From contig NZ_NKHL01000082.1 of the NCBI RefSeq assembly GCF_002934685.1, positions 1 to 44,300 of the forward strand: DNA of 44,300 nt, in the 5' to 3' direction. The notes under the pieces are model-generated. The model saw only the letters and a program-made list of their open reading frames with translations, was not told the origin of the DNA and searched no databases. This stretch comes from Pseudomonas bohemica (GTDB lineage: Bacteria; Pseudomonadota; Gammaproteobacteria; Pseudomonadales; Pseudomonadaceae). How positions within the stretch are numbered: the first letter of the stretch is position 1; each line of letters starts with the position of its first letter. Of this stretch, positions 35,209 to 42,710 are shown piece after piece. Both the position numbers and the translations under genes were made by a program.

Positions 35209-35553
35209 GGGAAATCGCCCGAGAGGTGATTCAAAAAAAGGGCGGCGATTATAGCCCAAACGAACGCAATATCCGAACCGTTCAGTCGATCAGGGGTGGC
35301 CAAATAGCATCTCACGTGGGAACCTTTGCGGTTATGGAGACGTCCATTCCCTGGCTGCACAAGAAGCTACTCAACAAGCCAAGGGTCGCAAAATCAGCAA
35401 GTTAGCTTGACGAAGCTGCGCTCATGGCTCGTGTTTTCGCCGAGGTTTCACCCTTTCCGGCGACCCACCCGCTGCTCTTCGCGCACGTTCGCTGGCTGCC
35501 TGAAAAGGCCAGTCACAGCGAGGCGTTCGCCGACTGAAATAAGGAGTCCGCCC
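35209..35553. other. prfC/osmoprotectant-transporter intergenic region
   Basis: These 345 bases separate two divergent genes and must hold both promoters. GAACCT (about 35320) followed after 17 bases by TCCAT resembles a sigma-E/AlgU type promoter, which would suit an osmotically controlled transporter, but the match is weak. A small inverted repeat AGCTT-gacg-AAGCT lies near 35404-35417. No credible small gene found. Confidence 0.4.
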
Positions 35554-36267
35554 GTGGCTAATCGCTATGGCAAGGGGCTATTGGGAGGTGTGATTGTCAT
35601 CGCACTTCTGGCCCTGCTGGTCCATTGGATCGGCATCGACACACTCAGGCAGTATCAGGACGATCTGCTGTTTTACCTGCAAGCGCATGTGCTGCTTGTG
35701 CTGGCATCGATGCTGGCGGCACTGGTGGTCGGAATCCCGACTGGCATTGTGCTTAGCCGACCGAGCATGGTTGGCCGCGCCGAACGCTTCATGCAGATCT
35801 TCAACATCGGTAACACCGTTCCTCCTCTTGCAGTTCTGGCCATTGCCCTGGGCGTCCTGGGTATCGGCAGCGGACCTGCCATCTTCGCGCTGTTCCTCGC
35901 CTCGTTGCTGCCCATCGTGCGCAACACCTATGAAGGCCTGAAAAACGTTCAGGGCTCACTCAAGGAAGCTGCCACCGGCATCGGCATGACACCGCGTCAG
36001 GTGTTGTGGCGCGTCGAGCTGCCCAATGCCGTGCCGATCATCATCGGCGGTGTGCGGGTAGCGCTGGCGATCAACGTCGGCACCGCGCCGCTGGCTTTCC
36101 TGATCGGTGCCAACAGCCTTGGCAGCCTGATCTTCCCCGGCATCGCCCTGAACAATCAGCCGCAACTGGTGCTGGGTGCCGCGTGTACGGCATTGCTGGC
36201 CCTGTTGCTCGATGGCGCCGTGACCCTGGCGAGTCGTATCTGGCTGGAACGTGGCCTTGCTCGATAA
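35554..36267 (+). CDS. Osmoprotectant ABC transporter permease (OpuCB/YehW-like)
   Basis: A 237-residue permease with about six membrane helices, of the OpuB/OpuC (glycine betaine/carnitine/choline) type. Diagnostic blocks are VVGIPTGIVLSRPS, FNIGNTVPPLAVLAIALGVLG, the EAA loop SLKEAATGIGMTPRQVLWRV, and INVGTAPLAFLIGANSLG. The GTG at 35554 is chosen since AAGGAG lies 8 bases upstream and the peptide then starts just before the first helix. First gene of a four-gene unit permease-SBP-permease-ATPase; the next gene starts 27 bases after the stop. Confidence 0.92.
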   Translation: MANRYGKGLLGGVIVIALLALLVHWIGIDTLRQYQDDLLFYLQAHVLLVLASMLAALVVGIPTGIVLSRPSMVGRAERFMQIFNIGNTVPPLAVLAIALGVLGIGSGPAIFALFLASLLPIVRNTYEGLKNVQGSLKEAATGIGMTPRQVLWRVELPNAVPIIIGGVRVALAINVGTAPLAFLIGANSLGSLIFPGIALNNQPQLVLGAACTALLALLLDGAVTLASRIWLERGLAR

Positions 36268-36294
36268 AGCGCCGCGCTGATGAAAGGAATACGA

Positions 36295-37251
36295 ATGAAG
36301 AAGTTATGCACATTAATAGTGGGCGCTGGCCTGCTGCTGGCAGGACTCGTCCAGGCGGCCGAAATGCCTGTCTTGCGCATTGGCGCGCGGGTCTTCACCG
36401 AACAGACCGTCCTCGCCGAACTGACCGCCCAATACCTGCGCGACAAGGGCTATCAGGTCCAGATCACCGGCGGCCTGGGCAGTAACCTGGCGCGCAGTGC
36501 GCAGGAATCCGGCCAGCTGGACATGCTCTGGGAATACACCGGCGTTTCGTTGGTGGCCTACAACCACGTCGACGAAAAACTCGACAGCGAGCAGACGTAT
36601 CAGCGGGTCAAGGAACTGGATGCGAAAAAGGGCCTGGTCTGGCTCTCGCCATCGAAGTTCAACAACACCTACGCCCTGGCGTTGCCCGATAAGATCGCGC
36701 AGCAGTACCCGCAGATCAACAACGTCTCCGAACTGACAACCTTGCTCAAGGATGAGGCCAAGGAGGGTCATATCGTCGCGCTCGATACCGAGTTCGCCAA
36801 CCGTTCCGACGGGCTGGTGGGCATGGTCAAGCACTACGACATGAACCTGAGCCGTGAAAACACTCGTCAGATGGACGCGGGCCTGGTCTACACCGCACTG
36901 CACAACGGACAGGTCTTCGCGGGATTGGTCTACACCACCGATGGCCGTCTGAACGCTTTCAAACTCAAAGTGCTGGCCGACGACAAGCACTACTTCCCGG
37001 ACTACACCGCAGCGCCCGTGGTCCGCAAAGAGTACCTGGACAAGCATCCGCAACTGGCCGAGCAACTCAAGCCGCTGGCCGCGCTGCTGGATGATCAGAC
37101 GATGATCACGCTGAACGCGCGAGTCGACGTCGATCACGAAAGTCCTACCGTGGTGGCGGCAGATTTCCTGCGCACCCATCCGATCAATCCTTCGGCCGAA
37201 AGCGTACCGATCAAGCAGACGCCGGTAGAAAAACAAGAGGAGAAACTATGA
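36295..37251 (+). CDS. Osmoprotectant ABC transporter substrate-binding protein
   Basis: A 318-residue periplasmic binding protein of the OpuAC/OsmF/YehZ type. A signal peptide covers the first 22 residues (KKLCTLIVGAGLLLAGLVQA), then VLRIGARVFTEQTVLAEL begins the domain. Further family blocks include GQLDMLWEYTGVSLVAYNHV, LSPSKFNNTYALALP and DTEFANRSDGLVGMVKHY. Aromatic-rich segments near Tyr and Trp are suitable for a trimethylammonium ligand (betaine, carnitine or choline), but ligand identity is an inference. AAAGGA is 6 bases before ATG at 36295; the ATG at 36280 is a poorer start. Overlaps the second permease by 4 bases. Confidence 0.92.
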   Translation: MKKLCTLIVGAGLLLAGLVQAAEMPVLRIGARVFTEQTVLAELTAQYLRDKGYQVQITGGLGSNLARSAQESGQLDMLWEYTGVSLVAYNHVDEKLDSEQTYQRVKELDAKKGLVWLSPSKFNNTYALALPDKIAQQYPQINNVSELTTLLKDEAKEGHIVALDTEFANRSDGLVGMVKHYDMNLSRENTRQMDAGLVYTALHNGQVFAGLVYTTDGRLNAFKLKVLADDKHYFPDYTAAPVVRKEYLDKHPQLAEQLKPLAALLDDQTMITLNARVDVDHESPTVVAADFLRTHPINPSAESVPIKQTPVEKQEEKL

Positions 37252-37901
37252 GCTTCTGGAGCGCTTTCTCCCATCTGGACTGGAATCAGGTGTTTCACCT
37301 GACCCTGCAACACATCACGCTGGTCGGCATCGCGGTTTCGCTGGCAATTCTGGTGGGCGTGCCGCTGGGTGTGTTCATGACTCGCTTTCCGGCCCTCGCC
37401 GGCCCCTTGCAAGCCAGCGCGACCGTGTTGCTGACCATCCCTTCGATCGCCTTGTTCGGCCTGCTGCTGCCGTTCTACTCCAAGTTCGGCCAAGGCCTTG
37501 GGCCGATGCCGGCGATCACCGCCGTGTTCCTTTATTCGCTGCTGCCGATCATGCGCAACACCTACCTCGCACTGACCGGCGTCGAACCCGGCATTCGCGA
37601 AGCCGCCAAAGGCATCGGCATGACCTTCGGCCAGCGCTTGCGCATGGTCGAACTGCCGATTGCCGTGCCAGTGATCCTCGCCGGCGTGCGCACGGCCGTG
37701 GTCATGAACATCGGCGTCATGACCATCGCCGCCACCATCGGCGCCGGCGGCCTCGGCGTACTCATCCTCGCTTCCATCAGCCGCAGCGACATGTCGATGC
37801 TAATCGTCGGTGCCGTACTGGTCAGCATTCTGGCCATCTTCGCCGACCTGCTTCTGCAATGGCTGCAACGCTCGCTGACTCCAAAAGGATTGCTCAAATG
37901 A
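37248..37901 (+). CDS. Osmoprotectant ABC transporter permease (second)
   Basis: A 217-residue permease with about six helices, related to the first permease but shorter. Diagnostic: LQHITLVGIAVSLAILVGVP, TIPSIALFGLLLPFYSKFGQ, GIREAAKGIGMTFGQRLRMV (EAA loop) and MTIAATIGAGGLGVLIL. The two permeases form the heterodimeric channel of an OpuC-type importer. It overlaps the binding-protein stop (ATGA) and its own stop overlaps the ATPase start (ATGA), so the three genes are translationally linked. Confidence 0.93.
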   Translation: MSFWSAFSHLDWNQVFHLTLQHITLVGIAVSLAILVGVPLGVFMTRFPALAGPLQASATVLLTIPSIALFGLLLPFYSKFGQGLGPMPAITAVFLYSLLPIMRNTYLALTGVEPGIREAAKGIGMTFGQRLRMVELPIAVPVILAGVRTAVVMNIGVMTIAATIGAGGLGVLILASISRSDMSMLIVGAVLVSILAIFADLLLQWLQRSLTPKGLLK

Positions 37902-39064
37902 TCGAACTTCAAAACCTCACCAAGACTTTCCAAAGCAACGGCAAAGAAGTGAAGGCCGTCGATTCAGTGAGCCTGACCGTTAACGAGGGTGAGATCTGCG
38001 TATTTCTCGGCCCGTCCGGCTGCGGCAAAAGCACCACGCTGAAAATGATCAACCGCCTGATCATGCCGACCTCCGGAAAGGTGCTGATCAATGGCGAAGA
38101 CACCACCAGCCTGGATGAAGTGACCTTGCGCCGTAACATCGGCTATGTGATCCAGCAGATCGGCCTGTTCCCCAACATGACCATCGAGGAAAACATCGTC
38201 GTCGTGCCCAAGCTGCTCGGCTGGGACAAACAGAAATGCCACGACCGCGCCCGCGAGCTGATGAGCATGATCAAGCTTGAGCCCAAGCAATACCTGCATC
38301 GCTATCCGCGTGAATTGTCCGGTGGTCAGCAACAGCGCATCGGCGTGATCCGCGCACTGGCGGCTGACGCCCCGTTGCTGCTGATGGACGAACCATTCGG
38401 CGCAGTGGACCCGATCAACCGCGAGATGATCCAGAACGAGTTTTTCGAAATGCAGCGCGCGTTGAACAAGACCGTGATCATGGTCAGCCACGACATCGAC
38501 GAAGCCATCAAACTGGGCGACAAGATCGCCATTTTCCGCGCTGGCAAACTGCTGCAGATCGATCACCCGGACACACTGTTGGCGCACCCGGCAGACGACT
38601 TCGTCAGCAACTTTGTTGGCCAGGACAGCACGCTCAAGCGCCTGCTGCTGGTCAAGGCCGAAGACGCCGCTGACAACGCGCCGTCCGTCAGCCCGGAAAC
38701 CCCGGTGGCCGACGCGCTGGAAATCATGGATGAAAACGACCGTCGCTACGTCGTCGTCACAGACGGCGACAACAAGGCCATGGGTTACGTCCGCCGCCGC
38801 GACCTGCACCGTCAGAGCGGCACCTGCGAGCAATATCTGAGACCATTCAACGCCACCGCGGCCTACGACGAACACCTGCGCATCCTGCTGTCGCGCATGT
38901 ATGAGTTCAACCGCGCCTGGTTGCCGGTGCTCGATGCCGAGAACGTGTTCCTGGGTGAGGTGACTCAGGAGTCGATTGCCGCGTACCTGAGTTCGGGGCA
39001 GTCGCGTGGAAAGAAGACCAGCATTGTTTCACCGGCTGAGGTGGCGGAGCAGGCGGCTGGCTGA
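37898..39064 (+). CDS. Osmoprotectant ABC transporter ATP-binding protein with CBS domains
   Basis: A 388-residue ATPase of the OpuCA/ProV type. Walker A GPSGCGKSTT near residues 36-45, the Q-loop, signature LSGGQQQRIGVIRALAAD near 140, Walker B LLLMDEPFGAVDP, and the switch His in VMVSHDIDEA. A tandem CBS pair follows (about 258-375: VSPETPVADALEIMDENDRR, then GEVTQESIAAYL). CBS pairs in OpuA sense ionic strength and gate transport, so osmotic control at protein level is likely. A degenerate REP-like repeat follows the stop codon. Confidence 0.94.
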   Translation: MIELQNLTKTFQSNGKEVKAVDSVSLTVNEGEICVFLGPSGCGKSTTLKMINRLIMPTSGKVLINGEDTTSLDEVTLRRNIGYVIQQIGLFPNMTIEENIVVVPKLLGWDKQKCHDRARELMSMIKLEPKQYLHRYPRELSGGQQQRIGVIRALAADAPLLLMDEPFGAVDPINREMIQNEFFEMQRALNKTVIMVSHDIDEAIKLGDKIAIFRAGKLLQIDHPDTLLAHPADDFVSNFVGQDSTLKRLLLVKAEDAADNAPSVSPETPVADALEIMDENDRRYVVVTDGDNKAMGYVRRRDLHRQSGTCEQYLRPFNATAAYDEHLRILLSRMYEFNRAWLPVLDAENVFLGEVTQESIAAYLSSGQSRGKKTSIVSPAEVAEQAAG

Positions 39065-39086
39065 GGCTTGTGATTCTGGCCGAAGG

Positions 39087-39226
39087 CCGTAGGAGCCTTG
39101 CTTGCAGGCGATCTGGCGCGAAGCGACAGTAAAATCATGCGGCGTGGTTATGTCAGATACGTCGTATTTCTCCTGTCGCTTCGGTCGGGCGTGATCCGGG
39201 CAGATCGCTGGCACGCCAAGGCCCTC
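39087..39226. repeat. Degenerate REP-like inverted repeat
   Basis: CGAAGCGACAG (39119-39129) and CTGTCGCTTCG (39173-39183) are perfectly complementary; GTAGGAGCCTTGCTTGCAGG on the left resembles a REP head, and CAGATCGCTGGCACGCCAAG on the right pairs partly with it. It differs from both main REP types of the window. Confidence 0.55.
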
Positions 39227-39360
39227 ACCCTTCGTGCAGAAGCAGCACATCACTCACTGTGGGGGAACATCGCGCTGTCACATCGGTCGGTTACTACAGG
39301 GTGATTGAACGAGCGCACCTGCCCGTCTGGCAAAAACGGGCGAAAACGCGACATTTTTTG

Positions 39361-39389
39361 TTGATCTCGAGCCCCTCAGGTCCTACAGT
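39361..39389 (+). promoter_or_regulatory. Candidate sigma70 promoter for the speC leader
   Basis: TTGATC (39361-39366), a 17-base spacer and TACAGT (39384-39389) match four of six bases of each hexamer. A start near 39396 would give about 205 bases of leader before the speC ATG, including the terminator-like hairpin. Confidence 0.4.
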
Positions 39390-39450
39390 TCGCGCCGAAC
39401 GTCCATGCTGGAAACGATCCATCCGGCTCAAGTACTGACGACGAGACAGC

Positions 39451-39485
39451 AAGGCCAAGGGAACCCACCTCCCATGGCCTTTTTG
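39451..39485 (+). terminator. Terminator-like hairpin in the speC leader (possible attenuator or sRNA end)
   Basis: AAGGCCAAGGG (39451-39461) pairs with CCCATGGCCTT (39471-39481) with one mismatch; the loop is nine bases and the 3' arm runs into TTTTT. It lies about 115 bases before speC and about 60-90 bases after a candidate promoter. It would end a roughly 90-base RNA or attenuate speC transcription. Confidence 0.6.
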
Positions 39486-39600
39486 CTTTCGGCGAACAGC
39501 CTTGGGAAGTAGGCGAACCAAAGTGGGGATACGGAGGACGTTCATGAGCTCAGAGGCTCGCACCCATTGATCTTTACCGTTTGCCAACAGGAGTCCCCGC

Positions 39601-40764
39601 ATGTCGATCCAGGTCGAAGACTATTTCGAGCGCAGCACCTTCGATAAGATGAAGGCGTTTGCAGACAAGCAAGAAACCCCGTTCGTACTCATCGACACCG
39701 CGATGATCAGCAAAGCCTATGACGACCTGCGCAGCGGTTTCGAATTCGCCAAGGTGTACTACGCCGTCAAGGCCAATCCGGCTGTCGAAATCATTGACCT
39801 GCTCAAGGATAAAGGCTCGAACTTCGACATCGCCTCTATCTATGAACTGGACAAAGTGATGAATCAGGGCGTTGGCCCGGATCGCATCAGCTACGGCAAC
39901 ACCATCAAGAAATCCAGGGACATTCGCTACTTCTACGAGAAGGGCGTGCGTCTGTACGCGACCGATTCCGAAGCCGACCTGCGCAACATCGCCAAGGCCG
40001 CACCGGGTTCGAAAGTCTACGTGCGTATCCTCACCGAAGGCTCGACCACGGCCGACTGGCCTCTGTCGCGCAAGTTCGGCTGCCAGACAGACATGGCCAT
40101 GGACCTTCTGATCCTGGCTCGTGACCTGGGTCTGGTGCCTTACGGCATTTCCTTCCACGTCGGCTCGCAACAGCGTGACATCAGCGTGTGGGATGCGGCG
40201 ATCGCCAAAGTGAAGGTGATTTTCGAGCGCCTGAAAGAAGAAGACGGCATCGAACTCAAGCTGATCAACATGGGCGGTGGCTTCCCGGCCAACTACATCA
40301 CCCGCACCAACAGCCTGGAAACCTACGCCGAAGAAATCATCCGCTTCCTCAAGGAAGACTTTGGCGATGACCTGCCGGAAATCATTCTGGAGCCGGGCCG
40401 TTCTCTGATCGCCAACGCCGGCATTCTGGTCAGCGAAGTGGTGTTGGTGGCGCGCAAATCCCGTACCGCTGTCGAGCGTTGGGTCTACACCGACGTGGGC
40501 AAGTTCTCCGGCCTGATCGAAACCATGGACGAAGCGATCAAGTTCCCGATCTGGACCGAGAAGAAAGGTGAGGTCGAAGAGGTCGTGATCGCCGGTCCGA
40601 CCTGCGACAGCGCCGACATCATGTACGAGAACTACAAGTACGGCCTGCCGCTGAACCTGGCCATCGGTGACCGCTTGTACTGGCTGTCCACCGGCGCATA
40701 CACCACCAGCTATAGCGCAGTAGAGTTCAATGGCTTTCCGCCGCTGAAATCGTTCTACATCTAA
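39601..40764 (+). CDS. speC: Ornithine decarboxylase (PLP fold III)
   Basis: Converts ornithine to putrescine, the start of polyamine synthesis. The 387-residue enzyme is of the alanine-racemase-fold (eukaryote-like, fold III) type. The PLP lysine is Lys57 in YYAVKANP; YGISFHVGSQQRD places the stacking His at 186; INMGGGFPANY and EPGRSLIANAG bind the PLP phosphate. The dimer-contributed catalytic Cys335 lies in GPTCDSADIMYEN, where the CDSxD pattern marks ornithine/lysine decarboxylases. ACAGGAGTC before the ATG is a good ribosome site. The gene stands alone between a long leader and a strong terminator. Confidence 0.95.
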   Translation: MSIQVEDYFERSTFDKMKAFADKQETPFVLIDTAMISKAYDDLRSGFEFAKVYYAVKANPAVEIIDLLKDKGSNFDIASIYELDKVMNQGVGPDRISYGNTIKKSRDIRYFYEKGVRLYATDSEADLRNIAKAAPGSKVYVRILTEGSTTADWPLSRKFGCQTDMAMDLLILARDLGLVPYGISFHVGSQQRDISVWDAAIAKVKVIFERLKEEDGIELKLINMGGGFPANYITRTNSLETYAEEIIRFLKEDFGDDLPEIILEPGRSLIANAGILVSEVVLVARKSRTAVERWVYTDVGKFSGLIETMDEAIKFPIWTEKKGEVEEVVIAGPTCDSADIMYENYKYGLPLNLAIGDRLYWLSTGAYTTSYSAVEFNGFPPLKSFYI

Positions 40765-40778
40765 ACGTTGCTGTGATG

Positions 40779-40809
40779 AAAAAGCCCGCGCGTGATCGCG
40801 GGCTTTTTT
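40779..40809. terminator. Bidirectional Rho-independent terminator after speC
   Basis: AAAAAGCCCGCG and CGCGGGCTTTTTT form a 12-base-pair stem around a six-base loop, with A- and T-tracts on both sides. It can end speC on the plus strand and the minus-strand gene at 40831 that converges on it. Confidence 0.9.
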
Positions 40810-40830
40810 ATTGGTGTTGGCGAAACCGGT

Positions 40831-41634
40831 TCATTTGCGCGCGCCAAGCGCCAGAAACTGCTGCCAGACGCTCAAACCTCGGTTCAGATCGTTGGCCACT
40901 AACGTCATTTCGGTTTCGAACCTGGCCATTGATTGCGCCTTTTCAAGCTGGCTGTAGTGGTGGCTGGCTTGGCCAAGTAACGCCATGATCCGTCGATGCT
41001 GGGCCAGGAAGTTCGCCGTTCCCCCCAGGCCCCGCGTGTAGTGTCGGCCTACCGTTTCGTGCTGTTTGCGTGCGCTTCTCAAGCCTGCCGGCCGTGGCCT
41101 TCTGGTGGTTGCGACAAGCAGATGGGACGACATGAAGTCCATCACGCGGGGCAGGGAGTCATGAATGGCCTGGCGATCGTCGGATCCGGATTGAGAAGTC
41201 TTGAGCACTTCGACCCACGGCCACACCCATTGCTGGTGATACCTCAATAACTGCTGGCAGTTGGTGATGGGCGAAGTCGCGTACCGCGGCGGCGGGCCGG
41301 GTGGTACGGCTACGTTGCTCAAGTCGGATACAGGGCCTTTCTTCTCAGCCCGCGATAATGCCGAAAGTCGACGAACCATCTCGTTGCAGAAGGCCGCTGT
41401 TTCCTCAAGTTGGGCGCGAATATCGATTGATAGGTGCGGGTTGATCTTTGAGCGCCATATTCTGGCTTGCGCGGCGCCTGCTTGAGTTGCTGCTACGGGC
41501 AGCACGATGCCGGATTGCCGATGTATGCCGAGCGCCTCAGTGAAGCGTCCGACATCCGCGAAGGCGTTTTCCATATAGCGCATGCAGTCGTCGATTTCGT
41601 TGAATTGGGATTGAGTAATAAGGAGCGTGTTCAT
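40831..41634 (-). CDS. Uncharacterised protein, third gene of the alpha-xenorhabdolysin locus
   Basis: A 267-residue protein that I do not recognise. It has no signal peptide or membrane segment; the N-terminal third is probably helical (QFNEIDDCMRYMENAFADVG and AQLEETAAFCNEMVRRLSAL). A proline-rich link follows (PPGPPPRY, residues 111-118). Then come a Trp-containing segment (YHQQWVWPWVEVLK), a very basic stretch (TTRRPRPAGLRSARKQHE) and a helical C terminus ending NDLNRGLSVWQQFLALGARK. It reads in the same direction as xaxAB, 76 bases after the xaxB stop, but past a strong hairpin (41662-41696). Ribosome site before the ATG is weak. An accessory, chaperone, immunity or secretion role are all possible; none is shown by the sequence. 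Confidence 0.75.
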   Translation of the reverse strand: MNTLLITQSQFNEIDDCMRYMENAFADVGRFTEALGIHRQSGIVLPVAATQAGAAQARIWRSKINPHLSIDIRAQLEETAAFCNEMVRRLSALSRAEKKGPVSDLSNVAVPPGPPPRYATSPITNCQQLLRYHQQWVWPWVEVLKTSQSGSDDRQAIHDSLPRVMDFMSSHLLVATTRRPRPAGLRSARKQHETVGRHYTRGLGGTANFLAQHRRIMALLGQASHHYSQLEKAQSMARFETEMTLVANDLNRGLSVWQQFLALGARK

Positions 41635-41661
41635 CTGATGTATGCCTGTTTCCTCAATGGT

Positions 41662-41696
41662 AAAACCTGACGCCGCAGCAGCGCTGCGACGTCAGG
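41662..41696 (-). terminator. Hairpin with U-tract between xaxB and the third gene
   Basis: CCTGACG (41666 onward) pairs with CGTCAGG (to 41696), and inner CGCAGC with GCTGCG, giving about 13 base pairs; on the minus strand the 3' arm is followed by TTTTA. It is a good Rho-independent terminator for xaxAB. Any transcription of the third gene must read through it or start after it. Confidence 0.75.
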
Positions 41697-41710
41697 CCAG
41701 AGAGGGGCGA

Positions 41711-42709
41711 TCAGACAGCGGCCTTCAAGTATCCGATCAGTGCCAATGCGTCTACTGCGAACTGGCGCACGGAGTCTTGATCTTGAACATCGACGGCGCG
41801 ATAAACGTCCAGAAAAGACTGCTTGCCGAGGATCAGTTTCATGAACTCACCGATGTAAGCCTCGCGGTGTTCATCGAACTGATGGCAGGCCTGGATCAGG
41901 CGACTGCGCAATTGGCTCAGGCGCAGCTCGGAATTCTTGTCGTTCACAAGCGTGATCAAGTCATTGATCTGTTTGCGAATCTTGTTTCGCGCCTCTATTA
42001 AATTGAAGTAATTGGTCGCGTTTTCGAGCTTTTCCAGGGCCTCATGCGCCAGTTCAATACCTTTTTCGACTATTGCCACTTCTGGGCCTGCGATCCCCAG
42101 TTTCGCCAGTTCCTGGGCACTGAGAATGGTGTCCTTGCCCAATTGGGCGAAGCCCTTGTTCTCAATCAACGCCATTGCTTCGGTCAGGGCCTTGCGTTTT
42201 TGTTCCAGGGTTTGCTGCCGCTCCTTGATCGCGTCGATCTCCAGGGGCAGGCGTTCCTGATCGGCTGACAACTGCGCCAGAAAACCCTCGGTAGAGGCGC
42301 GGTCCACGGCTTGTTTCATGGGCGCCAACATCCGATTGAGTACCGCATTGTTTTTGTTCACAGCGTCGATGATTTCTGCGACTTTAACGTTGATGTCTTC
42401 CAGGATCTCCTCCACTTCTGAACGGTGGGCACTTTCAAGCTCTGCCTGATATTGCCTCAACACGTTCAGTTTTATACCTATGGAAATATCCAATGTCTGG
42501 ATAACATCGCGCATTTTGTAGTGAGCACTGCGAATAGCGCTGTCTACATCGATCACACGATTGTACAGTGTCGGCAAATACTGGGTTTGAATGAACAGAT
42601 TTTTGAGTTCTATCGTGGCGTTACTTGCGCCGCTGGCCGCCTGGCGCAGTGCAGTGACATCAAGTTTCGGGTAATCGACGAAACCGGGAAAGTGGGCAAT
42701 GTTATTCAT
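41711..42709 (-). CDS. xaxB: Alpha-xenorhabdolysin family pore-forming toxin subunit B (XaxB/YaxB-like)
   Basis: The second subunit of a two-component alpha-pore-forming toxin; in the Xenorhabdus and Yersinia relatives the A and B proteins combine to open pores in host cell membranes. The product is 332 residues and almost wholly helical, with long coiled-coil-like stretches (KLNVLRQYQAELESAHRSEV and ERQQTLEQKRKALTEAMALI). The block ENATNYFNLIEARNKIRKQI near residue 235 resembles the segment after the hairpin head in XaxB as I remember it. No signal peptide. The start is one base after the xaxA stop (TAATATG), and its GGAG lies inside the xaxA end, so translation is coupled. Assigned from fold, size, pairing and partial sequence likeness. 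Confidence 0.82.
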   Translation of the reverse strand: MNNIAHFPGFVDYPKLDVTALRQAASGASNATIELKNLFIQTQYLPTLYNRVIDVDSAIRSAHYKMRDVIQTLDISIGIKLNVLRQYQAELESAHRSEVEEILEDINVKVAEIIDAVNKNNAVLNRMLAPMKQAVDRASTEGFLAQLSADQERLPLEIDAIKERQQTLEQKRKALTEAMALIENKGFAQLGKDTILSAQELAKLGIAGPEVAIVEKGIELAHEALEKLENATNYFNLIEARNKIRKQINDLITLVNDKNSELRLSQLRSRLIQACHQFDEHREAYIGEFMKLILGKQSFLDVYRAVDVQDQDSVRQFAVDALALIGYLKAAV

Positions 42710-42710
42710 A

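Larger units (their letters stand above)
39065..39600. other. Long intergenic region before speC
   Basis: 536 bases without a recognised gene. From left to right: a REP-like inverted repeat (39087-39226), a GCCCGT...ACGGGC hairpin with a T-rich stretch after it (about 39321-39359, possibly the end of the transporter operon), a candidate promoter (39361-39389) and a terminator-like hairpin (39451-39485) in the speC leader. A 35-codon ORF (39405-39512) overlaps the hairpin. Confidence 0.6.

Noticed and set aside
34042..35229. 395-residue plus-strand frame opposite prfC
   Set aside because: Exact antisense of a clear RF3 gene; its composition mirrors the prfC codons and no motif is present.
39294..39602. 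102-residue minus-strand frame before speC
   Set aside because: Covers the leader hairpin and promoter, Arg/Leu-rich shadow composition, no ribosome site.
40996..41485. Plus-strand frames opposite the third toxin-locus gene
   Set aside because: Short, without ribosome sites, and antisense to a 267-codon frame; no domain seen.
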